From: Aurelia coerulea
Lineage: Eukaryota > Cnidaria > Scyphozoa > Semaeostomeae > Ulmaridae
Direction: 5' to 3'
Length of the DNA: 64,000 bases
NCBI GenBank assembly: GCA_039566865.1
Contig: CM076949.1
Location: 12,563,501 to 12,627,500, forward strand
Numbering within the stretch: the stretch's first letter is position 1; each line of letters starts with the position of its first letter. The notes below the pieces were generated by a model, which did no database searches, was not told the DNA's origin, and was given only the letters and a program-made list of their open reading frames with translations. This document shows positions 22,290-32,700 of this stretch, piece after piece. Made by a program: the position numbers and the translations under genes.

Positions 22290-22629
22290 AGCCAGCGGTT
22301 CCTGCACTATCAAGTAGATTATCAAGACAGATCAACTATGAATAGGAGGCGCTGAGTGGCAGTATTTGGGTCGTATCGACTAATTAACTTTAAATACAAC
22401 AATGAAGGAATCGCAATTCCTTTTCATTAATTTGAATGCTACAAATAACTTCATTGTTCTGAAAATGGTTGACTTTCGATGAGTGGTATTTTTAGAGTCA
22501 TGTTTGGTAATTCACAGTTTGAACTCTGGACTTGAAGATGAAATGGTTGATAAGATGGGGCTTTTGTTGTTTTCAACCTCTGAATTGTTACTATTAATCT
22601 GCCACCATCTTGTATGGTGGTCTTACCGC
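22286..22629 (+). repeat. Dispersed repeat copy 2 (right flank of the 11.2 kb transposon)
   Basis: Matches 1327-1671. Its first four bases are the right TTAA target duplication. Confidence 0.85.
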
Positions 22630-24220
22630 CAAGATACGCCCAAAACTACCACCCTGCGCTGCTTAGATTAACAAGAGAGCTAGGATAGCCCAGGATATCT
22701 TCCTTGAAGACCCTGTACGTGTCGCTATTTACATAGTACATCTTTGAAGCCTGTTGTATCAATGAAACTTTGAAATGCGTACTTTGTGAGGGTTTTTGTT
22801 GTTGCTGTTGTTACAAAACTTTTGATAAGGGGGGGGGGCATGGCTAGACCAGGATTATTAACCTGCAATAAATCTGGTTAAGCCTGGAAGGAAAATGGTT
22901 AGATATGACAAAAAAGGGGGGGGCAGGAATTTGTAAGCCTCTCAGTGGAAAATTGAAAAGCCACTGGAAGAGAATGACATAAGCTGAGCTTGGACATGGT
23001 TGCGGGCATGCCTTTACAACAAATAGATTCAAGCTGAGCACCCTCATTTTGGGAGTGCTTTAATGTGCTTAATTAATTGCTGATTACTTTCTCATAGGGT
23101 CTAAACTTCGTAATTCTATTACTGGTAGCCTTGTTTTAATACAATATAAGTGGGAGTGGTGGCGCTTGTTCATTTAAGTACAAGGGCTTTGCAGGGTGGT
23201 GAACAAGCCTTATTCATTCTTGAGCAAAGTAGTGATTTTTATTCTGACACTTAAATTAATTTTACTGCATAGGGCCAAAACCTATTACAGACGTTGAACC
23301 ATGGCTAGCATGTACCTTGTTACTCATACATACTTTAAATTCTAATTCTGTGCTGATGCCAGCCCAGGGACCTTAGCATACTATCTGCCCATTGACTTCT
23401 TTACCATCAAGGGACTTTTACCTAATATACCTTGTTTCTAACATACATACTTAACTACTAATTATGTGCTGATGCCAGCCCAGGGACCTTAACATACTAT
23501 CTGCCCTCTGACAGCATACCATCAAGGGACTTTTGCATACGATGTGCCCTTTATCTGCTTAAATGCAAGCACGGGGACTTTTACATACTAACTGCTGCCC
23601 TTTGACTGCTTGTGCAATCATGCGGATGGGCCTTGGCACGCTGACTGTCTGATGAGGGGCAGGTCAGTTTTTTCTTGCTAGATTAGAGGTGCTAGCTCCA
23701 GCTGCACAAACTGAAAACATTACAGATGCTCTTTTGCTGCTTTTCAATTTCATCACAACATGTATGTTTGTAATAAACTTTAATACACAATAACTTTTCC
23801 ACCTATCCAAGAGCTGGTTGGCAGCTTTGTTTGGAACACTTCCTCTTGACTATCCATAATTGCACAGCACTTGACCTTTATACGAAATGTTACGAATTTG
23901 GTTGAGTTGTGTCTTGACATTGAAGGATCCTGTTCGTCAACGACTTGCATGAAATACCTATGATTTTTCATTGGCCTTCCTTTACAGAGTATCAGATAAG
24001 TGTTAGCTGAATTCAAGCAACAAACCTTTCCTTCCATCGCAATGAATCCATAAGCCCCTTCGATCTAGTCTTGTTTGCTGGCGCCACATTTCATTTAGGC
24101 CTCTTCTTCCGACTGAATTTATCGGACGATATATTGATTGAAGTTCACAATGACTGAAGTTCTAATGATGTAAGTTGGTTTATTCTTCATAGTCCGCTAT
24201 GGTTTGAATAAACCTCGACA
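22630..24220. other. No gene recognised; ~115-bp direct repeat at 23335-23560
   Basis: TGTGCTGATGCCAGCCCAGG plus GACCTTA.CATACTATCTGCC and CCATCAAGGGACTTTT occur twice about 115 bp apart, with a third weaker copy of the last part near 23575. A minus-strand frame at 23780-24037 (MEGKVCCLNS start) has no family I recognise. G-runs occur at 22829 and 22917. Confidence 0.4.
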
Positions 24221-24368
24221 AGTTGACAAGAGGATATCAATTCTGTGTAGAAAATATCACTTCACTTTCACTGCTATAACAAACATGTGGAGCACGCCCT
24301 AATGGTGTGGAGGACTGGGAGCTAATGGGAGGCATTCGTGCGTCACCTTGTCGTTACAATACATTTAC
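24221..24368. repeat. Dispersed repeat (paired with 10899-11047)
   Basis: Near-identical to 10899-11047. Lies immediately 3' (minus sense) of a LINE C-terminal fragment. Confidence 0.8.
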
Positions 24369-24690
24369 GTCATCAGAAAGGTCTTTATCACCATATAATA
24401 AGTATTGTACTAGAACGTTGTTTGGAAGGCTGTTGATGTGAACAAATGGTTGTAATAATTCCGAAACTCCAGCGAGAAGATCTAGTCGGTGGATGCCGAA
24501 TGAAGGGCAAAGCAACAAAAAGTGTTCTGTATCTTCAATCCCATCGTTCGTTGGGCACATTGGGTTCACCGTATCTCTGAAATTATGCTTGAATTTATAA
24601 AAGTTCAAGTTACTCAGACCAACCCTCATTTGGAAAAGATAAGCTAGGCCTATTGGGTCGTGAATGCCAAAAACAGATTTTGCAGGGGGG
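24354..24690 (-). pseudogene. LINE reverse transcriptase C-terminal fragment (zinc-knuckle region)
   Basis: The minus frame reads LSNLNFYKFKHNFRD, then NPMCPTNDGIEDTEHFLLLC and a closing LLYGDKDLSDD. This R.G.S.LN..(K/R)F.HNF.D...P.C...(E)D..HFLL.CP layout is the C-terminal zinc-binding tail of many non-LTR retrotransposons. Everything upstream (reverse transcriptase, endonuclease) is missing: this is a 5'-truncated copy. The same tail appears at 25500-25740 and 61412-61828. The 307-bp satellite abuts it on the right. Confidence 0.75.
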
Positions 24691-24714
24691 CGAATTATTG
24701 ATAGAAGCTTTTTC

Positions 24715-25475
24715 TTATCAACATTACCTGTTTATAATCAGCAGAGCATTTTGTGACATTCAAGTGCATTTGTGCCACTTTTGTGACAAAATTTCTAAAA
24801 ATGGTCTCCAGATTTGAAATCAGCAGGTCAAAATTGTACTTTGTACCGATTTTGGAGCGAATCGGGTGATTTTTATTTTTTAGAATGTCCCAACATTCTA
24901 TCCCAATTTTAGGGCACTTGTGCCAGTTTTGTGACAATTCTTTGGCAAAGCTGCTATGAGACATGACATCAGCAAGTCTGAAATATAGTTTCTACCAAAT
25001 ATGGTCCAAATTGAATGAACATTACCTGTTGATAATTAGGAGAGTATTTTGTGCCATTTAAATCCTTTTGTGCCACTTCTGTGACACAATTTTTAAAAAT
25101 GGTCTTCAGATTTGAAATGAGCAGATCCAAATTGTACTTTTTACCGATTTTGGAGCCAATCGGGTGACTTTTATTTTTTGGCATTTTCTGTTTGGGACAA
25201 ACATTATGTCCCATTTTAGGGCACTCGTGCCAGTTTTGTAACAATTCTTTGGCACATCTGCTATGAGACATGACATCAGCAAGTCCAAAATATACTTTGT
25301 ACCAAGTATGGTCCAAATCGGATGCCTCTTGATAATCAGCAGAGCATTTTGTGACATTAAAGTGCATTTGTGCCACTTTTGTGACAAAATTTCTAAAAAT
25401 GGTCTCCAGATTTGAAATCAGCAGGTCAAAATTGTACTTTGTACCGATTTTGGAGCGAATCGGGTGATTTTTATT
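24715..25475. repeat. ~307-bp satellite, array B
   Basis: ATGACATCAGCAAGTC recurs at 24963 and 25270 (307 bp), with the same unit as 1-835. Open frames of 89-194 codons on the minus strand are repeat artefacts: their peptides match those of array A. Confidence 0.9.
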
Positions 25476-25499
25476 TTTTTTTTTCGTATTTTTGGTGTG

Positions 25500-25740
25500 G
25501 GGACCGATGGGGACGCAGAGGCGGAAAGGGAACAGACAACCTTTCATCACCATACAGCATCATTTCAAGTAATAGCGCGTTTGAATGATTGGACAAACCG
25601 TACGAGTGAAACGTTGCATTTACACTATCGAGAAGATCTCTCCTATGTGCATCGTAAGCATGGCAGTGCAGCAAAAAGTGCTCCGTGTCCTCAACACCGT
25701 CGTTTGCTGCATGTTAGCATCTTCTACTGTCCTGAACCTT
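25500..25740 (-). pseudogene. LINE C-terminal zinc-knuckle fragment
   Basis: The minus frame reads NDGVEDTEHFLLHCHAYDAH, then RRDLLDSV and ALLLEMMLYGDERLS, paralogous to 24354-24690. It is cut at both sides: the satellite array B adjoins at the left and no reverse transcriptase lies to the right. Confidence 0.7.
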
Positions 25741-27480
25741 GGGTATGGATACAACCACAAACGCAGCTACTTTACTTCAGGTTCAGGTTTTAACTTGTTT
25801 TCAACAGCAGTCAACAAAAGGATTCTCTATATCTAACGGTCTTTTTGCCAATTCCTTTCTTGGATCGCTTTCTGTCTAATTGGATCTTATTTCGATTTCT
25901 ACTGTCTCTTTTGCAAGAAAGGCCTTGAGAGAGTAGAAAAGGGCTGTTTCCAGGATAAACTATGTTAACATACCGCGTTAGTCAGAAAAAATAATCCCCT
26001 CTTGAAGGTCACGGCTCCATGAATATCAAAGCAATGATATTTTAAACTGTCTTGTTTTATTGCCAATATGTTCAATTAGGCTCATTAATTCACCCGGCCT
26101 TAATCGGCCATTCCTTCCCGTTGATATGGGTGATTTTCTGCAGAAAGCCCCTTCCAAAAACCTGCAAAACGAATGAAATTAATGAGCAAATTTTTCTTCC
26201 TAAAATTGATGACACTCACACAAATTCATGTATTTGTCCTCTTGGGAGAATGGAATTCCCCTGAATAGGTCATCGATAACAGGGGGGGACTTGTTTATCC
26301 TCCCAAGAGGATAGCACGTGCCAAAGCGTCCACAAGTCATTGCTATAAGGCCACTGTAAGGCAGAAATGTTAGAGAAATTTGTTGATGATTTTGGGCAAG
26401 TTTTGGAGGTTTTTGAAGAGGCTTTCTCGAGAAAATCCCTCATAATTTCAGAATGGAGTGGCTGATTTCAGTCAGGTAAATTTTATAGTAGATTTGAACA
26501 TTTCAACCATTAAACTATATATTTGCCGATATCATCGTCTTGATATCCAGGACACCGTCACCTTTCAAACGGGGATTCTTTTTTCTGACTCACCCGGTAT
26601 GCTAACAGCGTTTTCTTATAGATATAACTTGCTGGTTGCCAGTTTACTTTGTTCATTATCTTTCACTTTTTAGGTTTTAATCTTTGATCTTTTGTATGCG
26701 TTTTGCAACCCTGTCCTGTAAATGAATGCTTATAAAGTTGTGGCATTTATTAGGATGCCTGTTTCATAGCTTTTTGGCGCTGAAATTATTGGTTCTTGGC
26801 TTATTAATAATTTCATCTTGATGCAGTTCCAGTGTAATTTAACTGCGTACTATCGTCACTTTGTTCCAAATATCATTTGCTCACAATATTTGGTGTTTTT
26901 AGTTCTTTTTGTAAAATTACCAACTCAAGTGATAAAACCATGGCCCAACAAGGCGTCTCAATGATAAAAGTTAGGCAAAATGTTTGAAAAAAATGTTCTG
27001 CTTCTTTCAAAAAACGCAGTTTGAAATTTTCTCTCCATAAAGAAGCCATACTGGCTTGGCTGCAACGAAAAAAATAATCAGCGTTGTCCGAAAATTTTTC
27101 AGCTTGCTCTATCATCACTGCTTAGACATGGCACGATGGTTTTATTTTTCTGTGTAAACTCCCCCTGGGTTAAAAATACCTGCAGTTTTTCCGTTAGCAC
27201 TATTTTATGTTATGCCAGAATCTAATGGCCTTTTGTTCCACCAAGAAGGAAATTTTCACTCAATTTTATAGAGGTTTTTTTTGTATACAAGCATGTCATA
27301 ATTACCTACAAAACAATATACATCATAAAGTACTTAAATGCCATTCACAGCAGGAAAAGTCACGCGGTCATCTAGTTCCCATTGATAATGGCATTTACAT
27401 TTCTCTAACAATTCAACAGTTAAAAAAAACAATAAAACAGGGAAAGGGGAGATGCTGTGACGGTGTTATTATCATGCGCA
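25741..27480. other. No gene recognised
   Basis: AT-rich, with short open frames only. CCTCTTGGGAG near 26237 and CTCCCAAGAGG near 26300 form a small inverted pair around a poly-G run. Nothing else was identified. Confidence 0.4.
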
Positions 27481-27494
27481 TAAAGAAACATGCG

Positions 27495-27650
27495 CAGGCA
27501 TTATTTACAACACTAGGCCCGCTCGGCGCGGCTTCACCGCGCCTCCGCGTTCCTTTTAGCTTCGCTGTAGTTCGTCTAAGTGGCAGTACTTAAGTGGAAA
27601 ATGTATCTTCGTTAGTTCATTCAATCTCAGTACTTAAGTGGAAATTCAAG
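27495..27650. repeat. GC-rich island and direct repeat CAGTACTTAAGTGGAAA
   Basis: GCCCGCTCGGCGCGG... CCGCGCCTCCGCG forms a GC-rich foldback near 27517-27550. The 17-mer CAGTACTTAAGTGGAAA occurs twice (about 27583 and 27629). No coding evidence; possibly a SINE-like fragment. Confidence 0.35.
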
Positions 27651-27699
27651 GAAATGTGCATAAGTGCATTATGGGATTGGCTTCTTCCGTGGAAGTTTG

Positions 27700-28110
27700 G
27701 ACGTGAAAGAGATAAATCTGCTGAAAAGTTAGTTGCCGTCGTTGTTGTGGGTGCCTTGGTTGTTTCAGTTGTTTCAGTTGAGTTAATCTAGCGGCGTTTC
27801 TTGCCTTATGGACTTAGCTGCCTTGCCATAGCGCTTTTAGTTGCGTTAGTTGCCTAACGGGCCTCAGTTGGTTTAGTGACCTTACTTACGTTAGTGGCTT
27901 CTTGTTTTAGTTTTTGAGTAGATTTAGCTGCGTTTCTTTGCTTAATGGATTTGGTTGCGTCAGTACCTTTCGTGCCCTTAGTTGCCTTATTGGCCTTGGT
28001 AGCTTTAGTGGGCTTTCTTACGTTAGTTGGCGTCATGTTTTAGTTGCTGAGTAGATCTGGTTGCGTTCCTTGCCTTATTGGAGTTGGTTATAGCTTGATG
28101 CTATTTCATG
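27700..28110. repeat. Degenerate TTAGTTGC(C/G)TTA-type repeats, block 1
   Basis: Variants of TTAGTTGCCTTA, TTAGTGGCTT and TTGGTTGCGT follow one another with irregular 10-20 bp spacing. The minus strand reads Lys/Thr-rich (KATKANKATKG), the plus strand Val/Ala/Leu-rich; both are artefacts. The same texture recurs at 28440-28830, 29700-29800, 31000-31170, 54390-54615 and 58190-58870. Confidence 0.7.
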
Positions 28111-28190
28111 TTATTTTATCTTTTTTACCGATGGTTGCCCCTCAGTTATAAAAACTGATTTACAGGGGGCCATGGTAGTTGCACAAATTA
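28110..28190 (-). repeat. Relic of a CR1-like LINE 3' end
   Basis: GCCCCTCAGTTATAAAAACT followed by GATTTACAGGGGGCCATGG matches the stem-loop at the 3' ends of the LINEs at 31180 and 54620, and is preceded by TATTTCATGTTATTTTATC (inverted A-rich tail). No coding part remains. Confidence 0.65.
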
Positions 28191-28439
28191 CTCTTGGTAC
28201 GTTTGTCGAAAGAAGATCCCTCGAAAACCGAAGAGAAAAAGCTGGATATAATAACCCATCCAGTATAAGATCATAACCCAACCAGTATAAGATCGTAGCC
28301 CACCCTTGATCATCCACCCATTTAGGCGCATAAATAAGTAATACTTTACAATATATACAATAATTGGTAATCTAACGAAACAAAGTAACAATTTGTCATT
28401 AGATGATTCATTTTTGCACCTATTTCTTGAATGCTATCA

Positions 28440-28830
28440 GGGTTGAAGAATTTCTAACTTCAGCGCCTTTGGTGGCGTTAGTTGCCTTATTGGCCTTAGT
28501 TGCTTCAGTGGACTTACTTATGTTAGTTGTTGTCTTGTTTCAGTTGTGGAATTGGTTTTGTGTTGTTTCTTCCCTTAGTGGACTTGTTTGCCTCAGCGCC
28601 TTTAGTTGTGTTAGTTGCAGTATTGGCCTTGCTTTGATGGCGTTACATACGTTCAATTATATAGAAGTTCCTTCGGTTATATATTATTTTATACGTTACG
28701 TAGGATGATGATTGTGGTTGCCTTACTTGCTGTAATTGCTTTACTTGCCCCAAGTAGCTTAATTAAAGAGTTATGGGGAGAATTAGTTGGGTATTGCCCC
28801 AGTAGCCTTTGTTGCGTCAGCTGCCTTAGA
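28440..28830. repeat. Degenerate TTAGTTGC-type repeats, block 2
   Basis: Continuation of block 1 (TTAGTTGCCTTATTGGCC, TTAGTTGCTTCAGTGG and similar). Open frames rich in VALVALLALVAS are translations of the repeat. Confidence 0.65.
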
Positions 28831-28833
28831 TAA

Positions 28834-29684
28834 CCCTAATCCATATGGGCTGGCTTTTTTGAACTACCATTTATGGGGGGGGGGTCTTTCCACCCTTCGG
28901 TGAAAACTGCCTTAGACTCACCAAAATTCAAAACAACTTGGTTCAGTTATAGAGCAAGTAGTTTGTAGCATGTAGTGCCATTTGGGTATGGCTGCCACGT
29001 CTTATGAGGTGACAGTGACATCATGAAGTTGAAACTCAGTAAAAATTAGGCTTTCAAAGTTAAATTTGTGTTTAAAGACGATGTTACATGACTCAATTTA
29101 TCAACATAGCTGGTGAAAAAATATCATTTTATCGAAAATAACGATTTTGGGGTGATAGTTTGAGAGAAATTGGCCAATTCTGATGACGTAATTTGTGCGA
29201 TTGCTTTTTTCAATGTAAAAATAGACAAAAAGAGGCTGCAAAATGGTGGTAACCTATTACAAATGCATCAATGGAGTTCATTGAATGAGAAACGTTGGAG
29301 AATATTCAAAAAATGTACTAATTAGGCCAAAATGGCAGCCAAAATGACATCATAATAAAAGATGCTGACATCAGCAAATTCCAGAAATTCTGGCATAAAA
29401 TGAGCGCTCTGCATTTACATATTCATTCTGTATGTGATGCTTCATAATTCAATCAAATCTTTCCATTGAAATCATGGAAAACAATGATTTTGCTGCTACC
29501 TGTTTCCAAACATGGGCATGTCACGTGACTTGTGGGCTCTATTGTTTAAAAATTTTTCCGTCAAATTGTAGCTAATCAATAATTGGCAAAAGTCAGGGAG
29601 GTCGGGGTGACATAGCTGATTTCCTTTAACAACGTGGGAAGTAAAACCTTGAAGGATGTGGAGAAGCCCGGCTCACATATGGAT
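28834..29684. mobile_element. ~850-bp element with short terminal inverted repeats
   Basis: Starts CCCTAATCCATATGGGCTGG and ends with the inverted GCCCGGCTCACATATGGATTAGGG. It interrupts the TTAGTTGC repeats, which resume at ~29700. No coding frame; no clear target duplication. Confidence 0.65.
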
Positions 29685-29849
29685 TAGGGTGAAGATAATT
29701 GGCTTACTTGCCTTCTCGATTCCTTTAGTGTATCATTTACGTTGTTCTTAGTTAGTTAGTTCGTTTTGTAGTTGTCTTTTGGCAGATCAGTAAGTGTTGA
29801 ATCTCCCTATGCAAGGTAGCTATTGAAACAATCATCAGGGGAATAAGCT

Positions 29850-30560
29850 GCATGTCATCAGGGGTGAATTTAGGGGAAGTTGGCAAGGTGCCAAGTGACG
29901 TCACAGAACTTGGCACGGTGCAAAGTCACATGCTCAAAACCTGGCATTGTGCCAAGTCATGTGACCTACATTGGCAACTTGCCAAGTAAGTCACGTGACA
30001 TGGGGGCTAGGCACGTGACTGCCCCCAACAACTAAAAGTATCGTTACCCCACATCTTCGTCGGTAACTATGTTATATGCCCTTCACATGGTGTCATCCCG
30101 GTATTGTAGCGTTTTCATACAGGGGGCCCTTGCGAGAAGGACCCATATGTTGCTAGATAAGACACGTCACCTGGGTGGAGGCACGTGATTGCCCCCAACA
30201 AATATCCAGTTTTGCACCCTTCTTACTCCTTAGTAACTAACTGATGTAGTCTTTACTTACTATCACCCCTGTAATCAAGCATTTTCATACAGGGAGCCCC
30301 GCATATTCTTAGAAAGAGCACCATTGTGGAGGAGAAAATATCACGTGATGTGGTCGTGGTCATGTGACAGCCCCCAATAAGTGGTACTAATCGCTGGCAC
30401 CGACCATGCACCCCACCACCCTACGACATCGCCCATACTGTTAACCACACTGGGGGATTTAACCTCAGAGAGCACTGTTGTGAAGGAGGATACCGCTACC
30501 ACAAGCCTGTCAGTCCCTGCGAGGGTGAATGTGCACATGACGTGCGATGTGACGTCTTAG
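29850..30560. repeat. Palindromic CACGTGAC / TGACGTCA repeat modules, cluster 1
   Basis: First part (29880-30030): TTGGCAAGGTGCCAAG, GTGACGTCAC and further TTGGCA...TGCCAAGTCA(C/T)GTGAC pairs. Then GGCACGTGACTGCCCCCAAC recurs at about 30009, 30181 and (diverged) 30353, a ~172-bp period, each followed by a CATTTTCATACAGGG-type tail. Related modules sit at 59010-59170 and 61265-61390. No gene. Confidence 0.75.
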
Positions 30561-31178
30561 GTTGTATACCATCGAGCACTGACTGGATTGTTCGTTGATG
30601 GCCCTTGATAGCACCATCAAGTGTCGTTAGTAACAATCGGCAGTCACTCAAAAAACAATCACCTGCTGAAGAAGGCTGCCAACAAATTTCCCCCGCTGAT
30701 ACCCCAGCAGCAGGAGGTCACCCCAAAACATGGAGTCATTTGTACACACAAAGATTTTCCCCTCGATTTTTGGAGATGAAGAGCGCGCTTCCAGGGCACG
30801 GGAGAGCTGACATCTCGGCGCCACAAACAGACAAATTCAGCGTTTGATCTTACCGCTCAGGCAATAGTAATATAGACTAGGAATCCGAACCCGCGCTGCG
30901 CGCGGGTTCGGAGTTCCTAGCTCCTGCGGAGGGCTTGAGCGCCTCCGGCGGCCACTGTCGCGCTTTGCGTGCCACAATATCAGTACATTCAGTGTTATTT
31001 TCGTCGTTGGTGTGGTTGCTTTATACTTGATCTCGTTATCCGTCATTATTCTAGTTACCTTAGCTGGTGTAGTTGCATTGGCAGATGACGTGAGAATAGT
31101 TGCCGCAGTTCTTCACGTACCTGAAGTGCGTTAGTAGGAGGACTTAATTAGTAGTAGGCCTTCTTAGTTTTCATTTTC
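30560..31178. other. Mostly unassigned; degenerate TTAGTTGC repeats at 31000-31178
   Basis: No gene. Apart from the hairpin at 30877-30962, the tail of this stretch returns to the TTAGTTGC/TTAGCTGGTG texture into which the CR1-like LINE inserted. Confidence 0.45.
30877..30962. repeat. GC-rich perfect hairpin island
   Basis: CTAGGAATCCGAACCCGCGC, TGCG loop, then CGCGGGTTCGGAGTTCCTAG form a near-perfect ~20-bp stem. A second stem (CTCCTGCGGAGGG / GCCTCCGGCGG) follows. It stands out strongly from AT-rich surroundings. It does not fold as a tRNA. Confidence 0.7.
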
Positions 31179-31179
31179 A

Positions 31180-32493
31180 TTTCATTTCATTTATTTATAG
31201 GAGGGTAACCCTTCAGCAAAGGCTGATTTACAAGGGACCCTCCGTCAAAAATCTTACAATTTATGGAATATACCTACTATTAAAATAATTACAATATATG
31301 ATTTCAAAATGAAAATCTAAAATACAAAATTGTTCTAATTTACAGAAGAAGAAAAAAAACAAAAAGTGCAAAAAAGAAACATATCCTAAATTGTTGTTTT
31401 AAAACTATTGAGTTTTACGGCTTGCTTCGACTCAGCTGAGAGGCTGTTCCAATATTTTACTCCTCTGAACGAAAAACACCTTTGACCATTTCCACTTTTC
31501 ATTAATGGTATCTTTAGGTCAGTAGAAGTATTTCGGAGGGTGTGAAGGGAGCCCTGCGACTTTTTCAAGAAAAGTTCGGTCAAATATTGAGGAGCAAGAC
31601 CATTTAATGCCTTAAACACCATGACTTTGGTCTCGGAACCAATCAATTCCTCAATCGTTTGCCAACCAAGACTTTTTATAAGGGGCATGGCGGAGGCATC
31701 AAAACGACTACCAGTGATTATTCTAGCAGCTCTGTTTTGTAGCTTCTGCAAGCGGCTTTTTTCTGTGGAACTACAGCAGCCCCAAACAGAGCAACAATAA
31801 CGAAAATGTGGTTCCACAATACTTCTGTACAAACTAATCAAGGAGGTAGAAGGGACGAGGCTCCTCGCATGTTTCAGAAAACCAATAGCCCTCGAAACTT
31901 TCGACGCGACATATTTAATGTGTTCCTTCCAATCCAGGCTTTGATCAATTTGTACACCAAGGTACTTTGTCTTGTCCACTACCTCTAAACTGTCTTCCTG
32001 AATTTTAAGATCCAATTTTCCATTGGATCTTTTCAGGAAATTCTGTTTAGATTTGGAGCAAATGAGCATGGAATGAGTTTTCGCGACATTTAGCGATATT
32101 TTGTTTCCCTTCAACCAAGATTCAAGACTCATGAGATCATTATTCATGGCCTCATTCAGCTGAGTCAAATCCTTAGATTGATAAGAAAGGCTGGTATCGT
32201 CAGCATACATGGACACAGTTGAGCTTTGAATACCACATGGTAGGTCATTGATGTAGACAAGGAAGAGAAGGGGACCAAGGCATGAGCCTTGCGGTACACC
32301 AACTTTGATATTGTCAATTTCTGAGTCAATTCCACCAACCCGACAGAACTGTTTTCTGTTCGAAAGATATGATTCAAACCATTTTATTTCTCTGTGACGA
32401 ACGCCGTAATGCATTAGTTTTTCACAAAGGATCTTATGGTCCACTGTATCAAAAGCTTTTTTGGGGTCGATAAAAACTGATCCTACGTGGTGT
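31180..32493 (-). pseudogene. CR1-like LINE B, 3' half (reverse transcriptase), split by the giant hAT element
   Basis: The minus frame 32493-31386 encodes the second half of a reverse transcriptase: FDTVDHKIL, GVPQGSCLGPLLFLVYINDL, the catalytic YADDTSL, KYLGVQIDQSLDW, then the thumb and C-terminal part (PHFRYCCSVWG, LQKLQNRAARIITG) ending at 31386. The 3' UTR (31180-31385) has a stem-loop and a short ATTTC-type tail. The 5' edge is not an ordinary truncation: it stops at the 8-bp duplication CGTGGTGT (32486-32493), beyond which the hAT-like element begins. The 5' half of the same LINE resumes at 52903 after the second CGTGGTGT, in the same orientation and reading frame. No frameshift or stop was seen in this half. 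Confidence 0.9.
31195..31245 (-). other. 3' UTR stem-loop of LINE B
   Basis: GGAGGGTAACCCTTCAGC, AAAG loop, GCTGATTTACAAGGGACCC can pair (TCAGC with GCTGA, GAGGGT with ACCCTC). Equivalent structures with different bases occur at 28125-28180 and 54650-54695. Confidence 0.65.
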
Positions 32494-32508
32494 CAGGGCC
32501 TTTTTTAA
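32486..32508 (+). repeat. Left TSD (CGTGGTGT) and hAT-type terminal repeat
   Basis: CGTGGTGT then CAGGGCCTTTTTTAA. A perfect 18-bp palindrome GGGGGGCAATTGCCCCCC follows at 32519-32536. Confidence 0.92.
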
Positions 32509-32509
32509 C

Positions 32510-32700
32510 ATTAGAACTGGGGGGCAATTGCCCCCCGATCCCCCCGGGCCTGGCAGCACCCAAGAATGGGGACGGGGACGTTAGGAGGTGACGCCCAGCT
32601 TTATACCCAAAAATGGGGGTGGAGTTTCAAAATTTACCCCAAGAATGGGGAAGAATAGGCAAGTTGGCAAATATTTGACCCCAAGACTGGGAATTGCTGA
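32510..32700. repeat. Left subterminal inverted repeat (pairs with 51950-52135)
   Basis: GGGCCTGGCAGCACCCAAGA and GACGGGGACGTTAGG, then several CCCAAGAATGGGG / CCCAAAAATGGGG motifs, are mirrored near the other end (GCTGCCAGGCCCG, CCTCACGTCCCCGTC, CCCAAGAATGGG). On the right, about 770 bp separate the mirrored block from the terminus, so it is either a subterminal repeat displaced by an insertion or a pair of separate MITE ends. Confidence 0.65.

Noticed and set aside
24695..25553. Minus-strand frames of 89-194 codons
   Set aside because: They lie in the 307-bp satellite and match frames in the first array.
27854..28036. KATKANKATKG-type Lys/Thr repeat peptide
   Set aside because: Low-complexity translation of the TTAGTTGC repeat; no start context or conservation.
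30877..30962. tRNA gene candidate (GGTTCGGAG, GC-rich)
   Set aside because: The stem is a single long hairpin; no cloverleaf, A box or anticodon arm.
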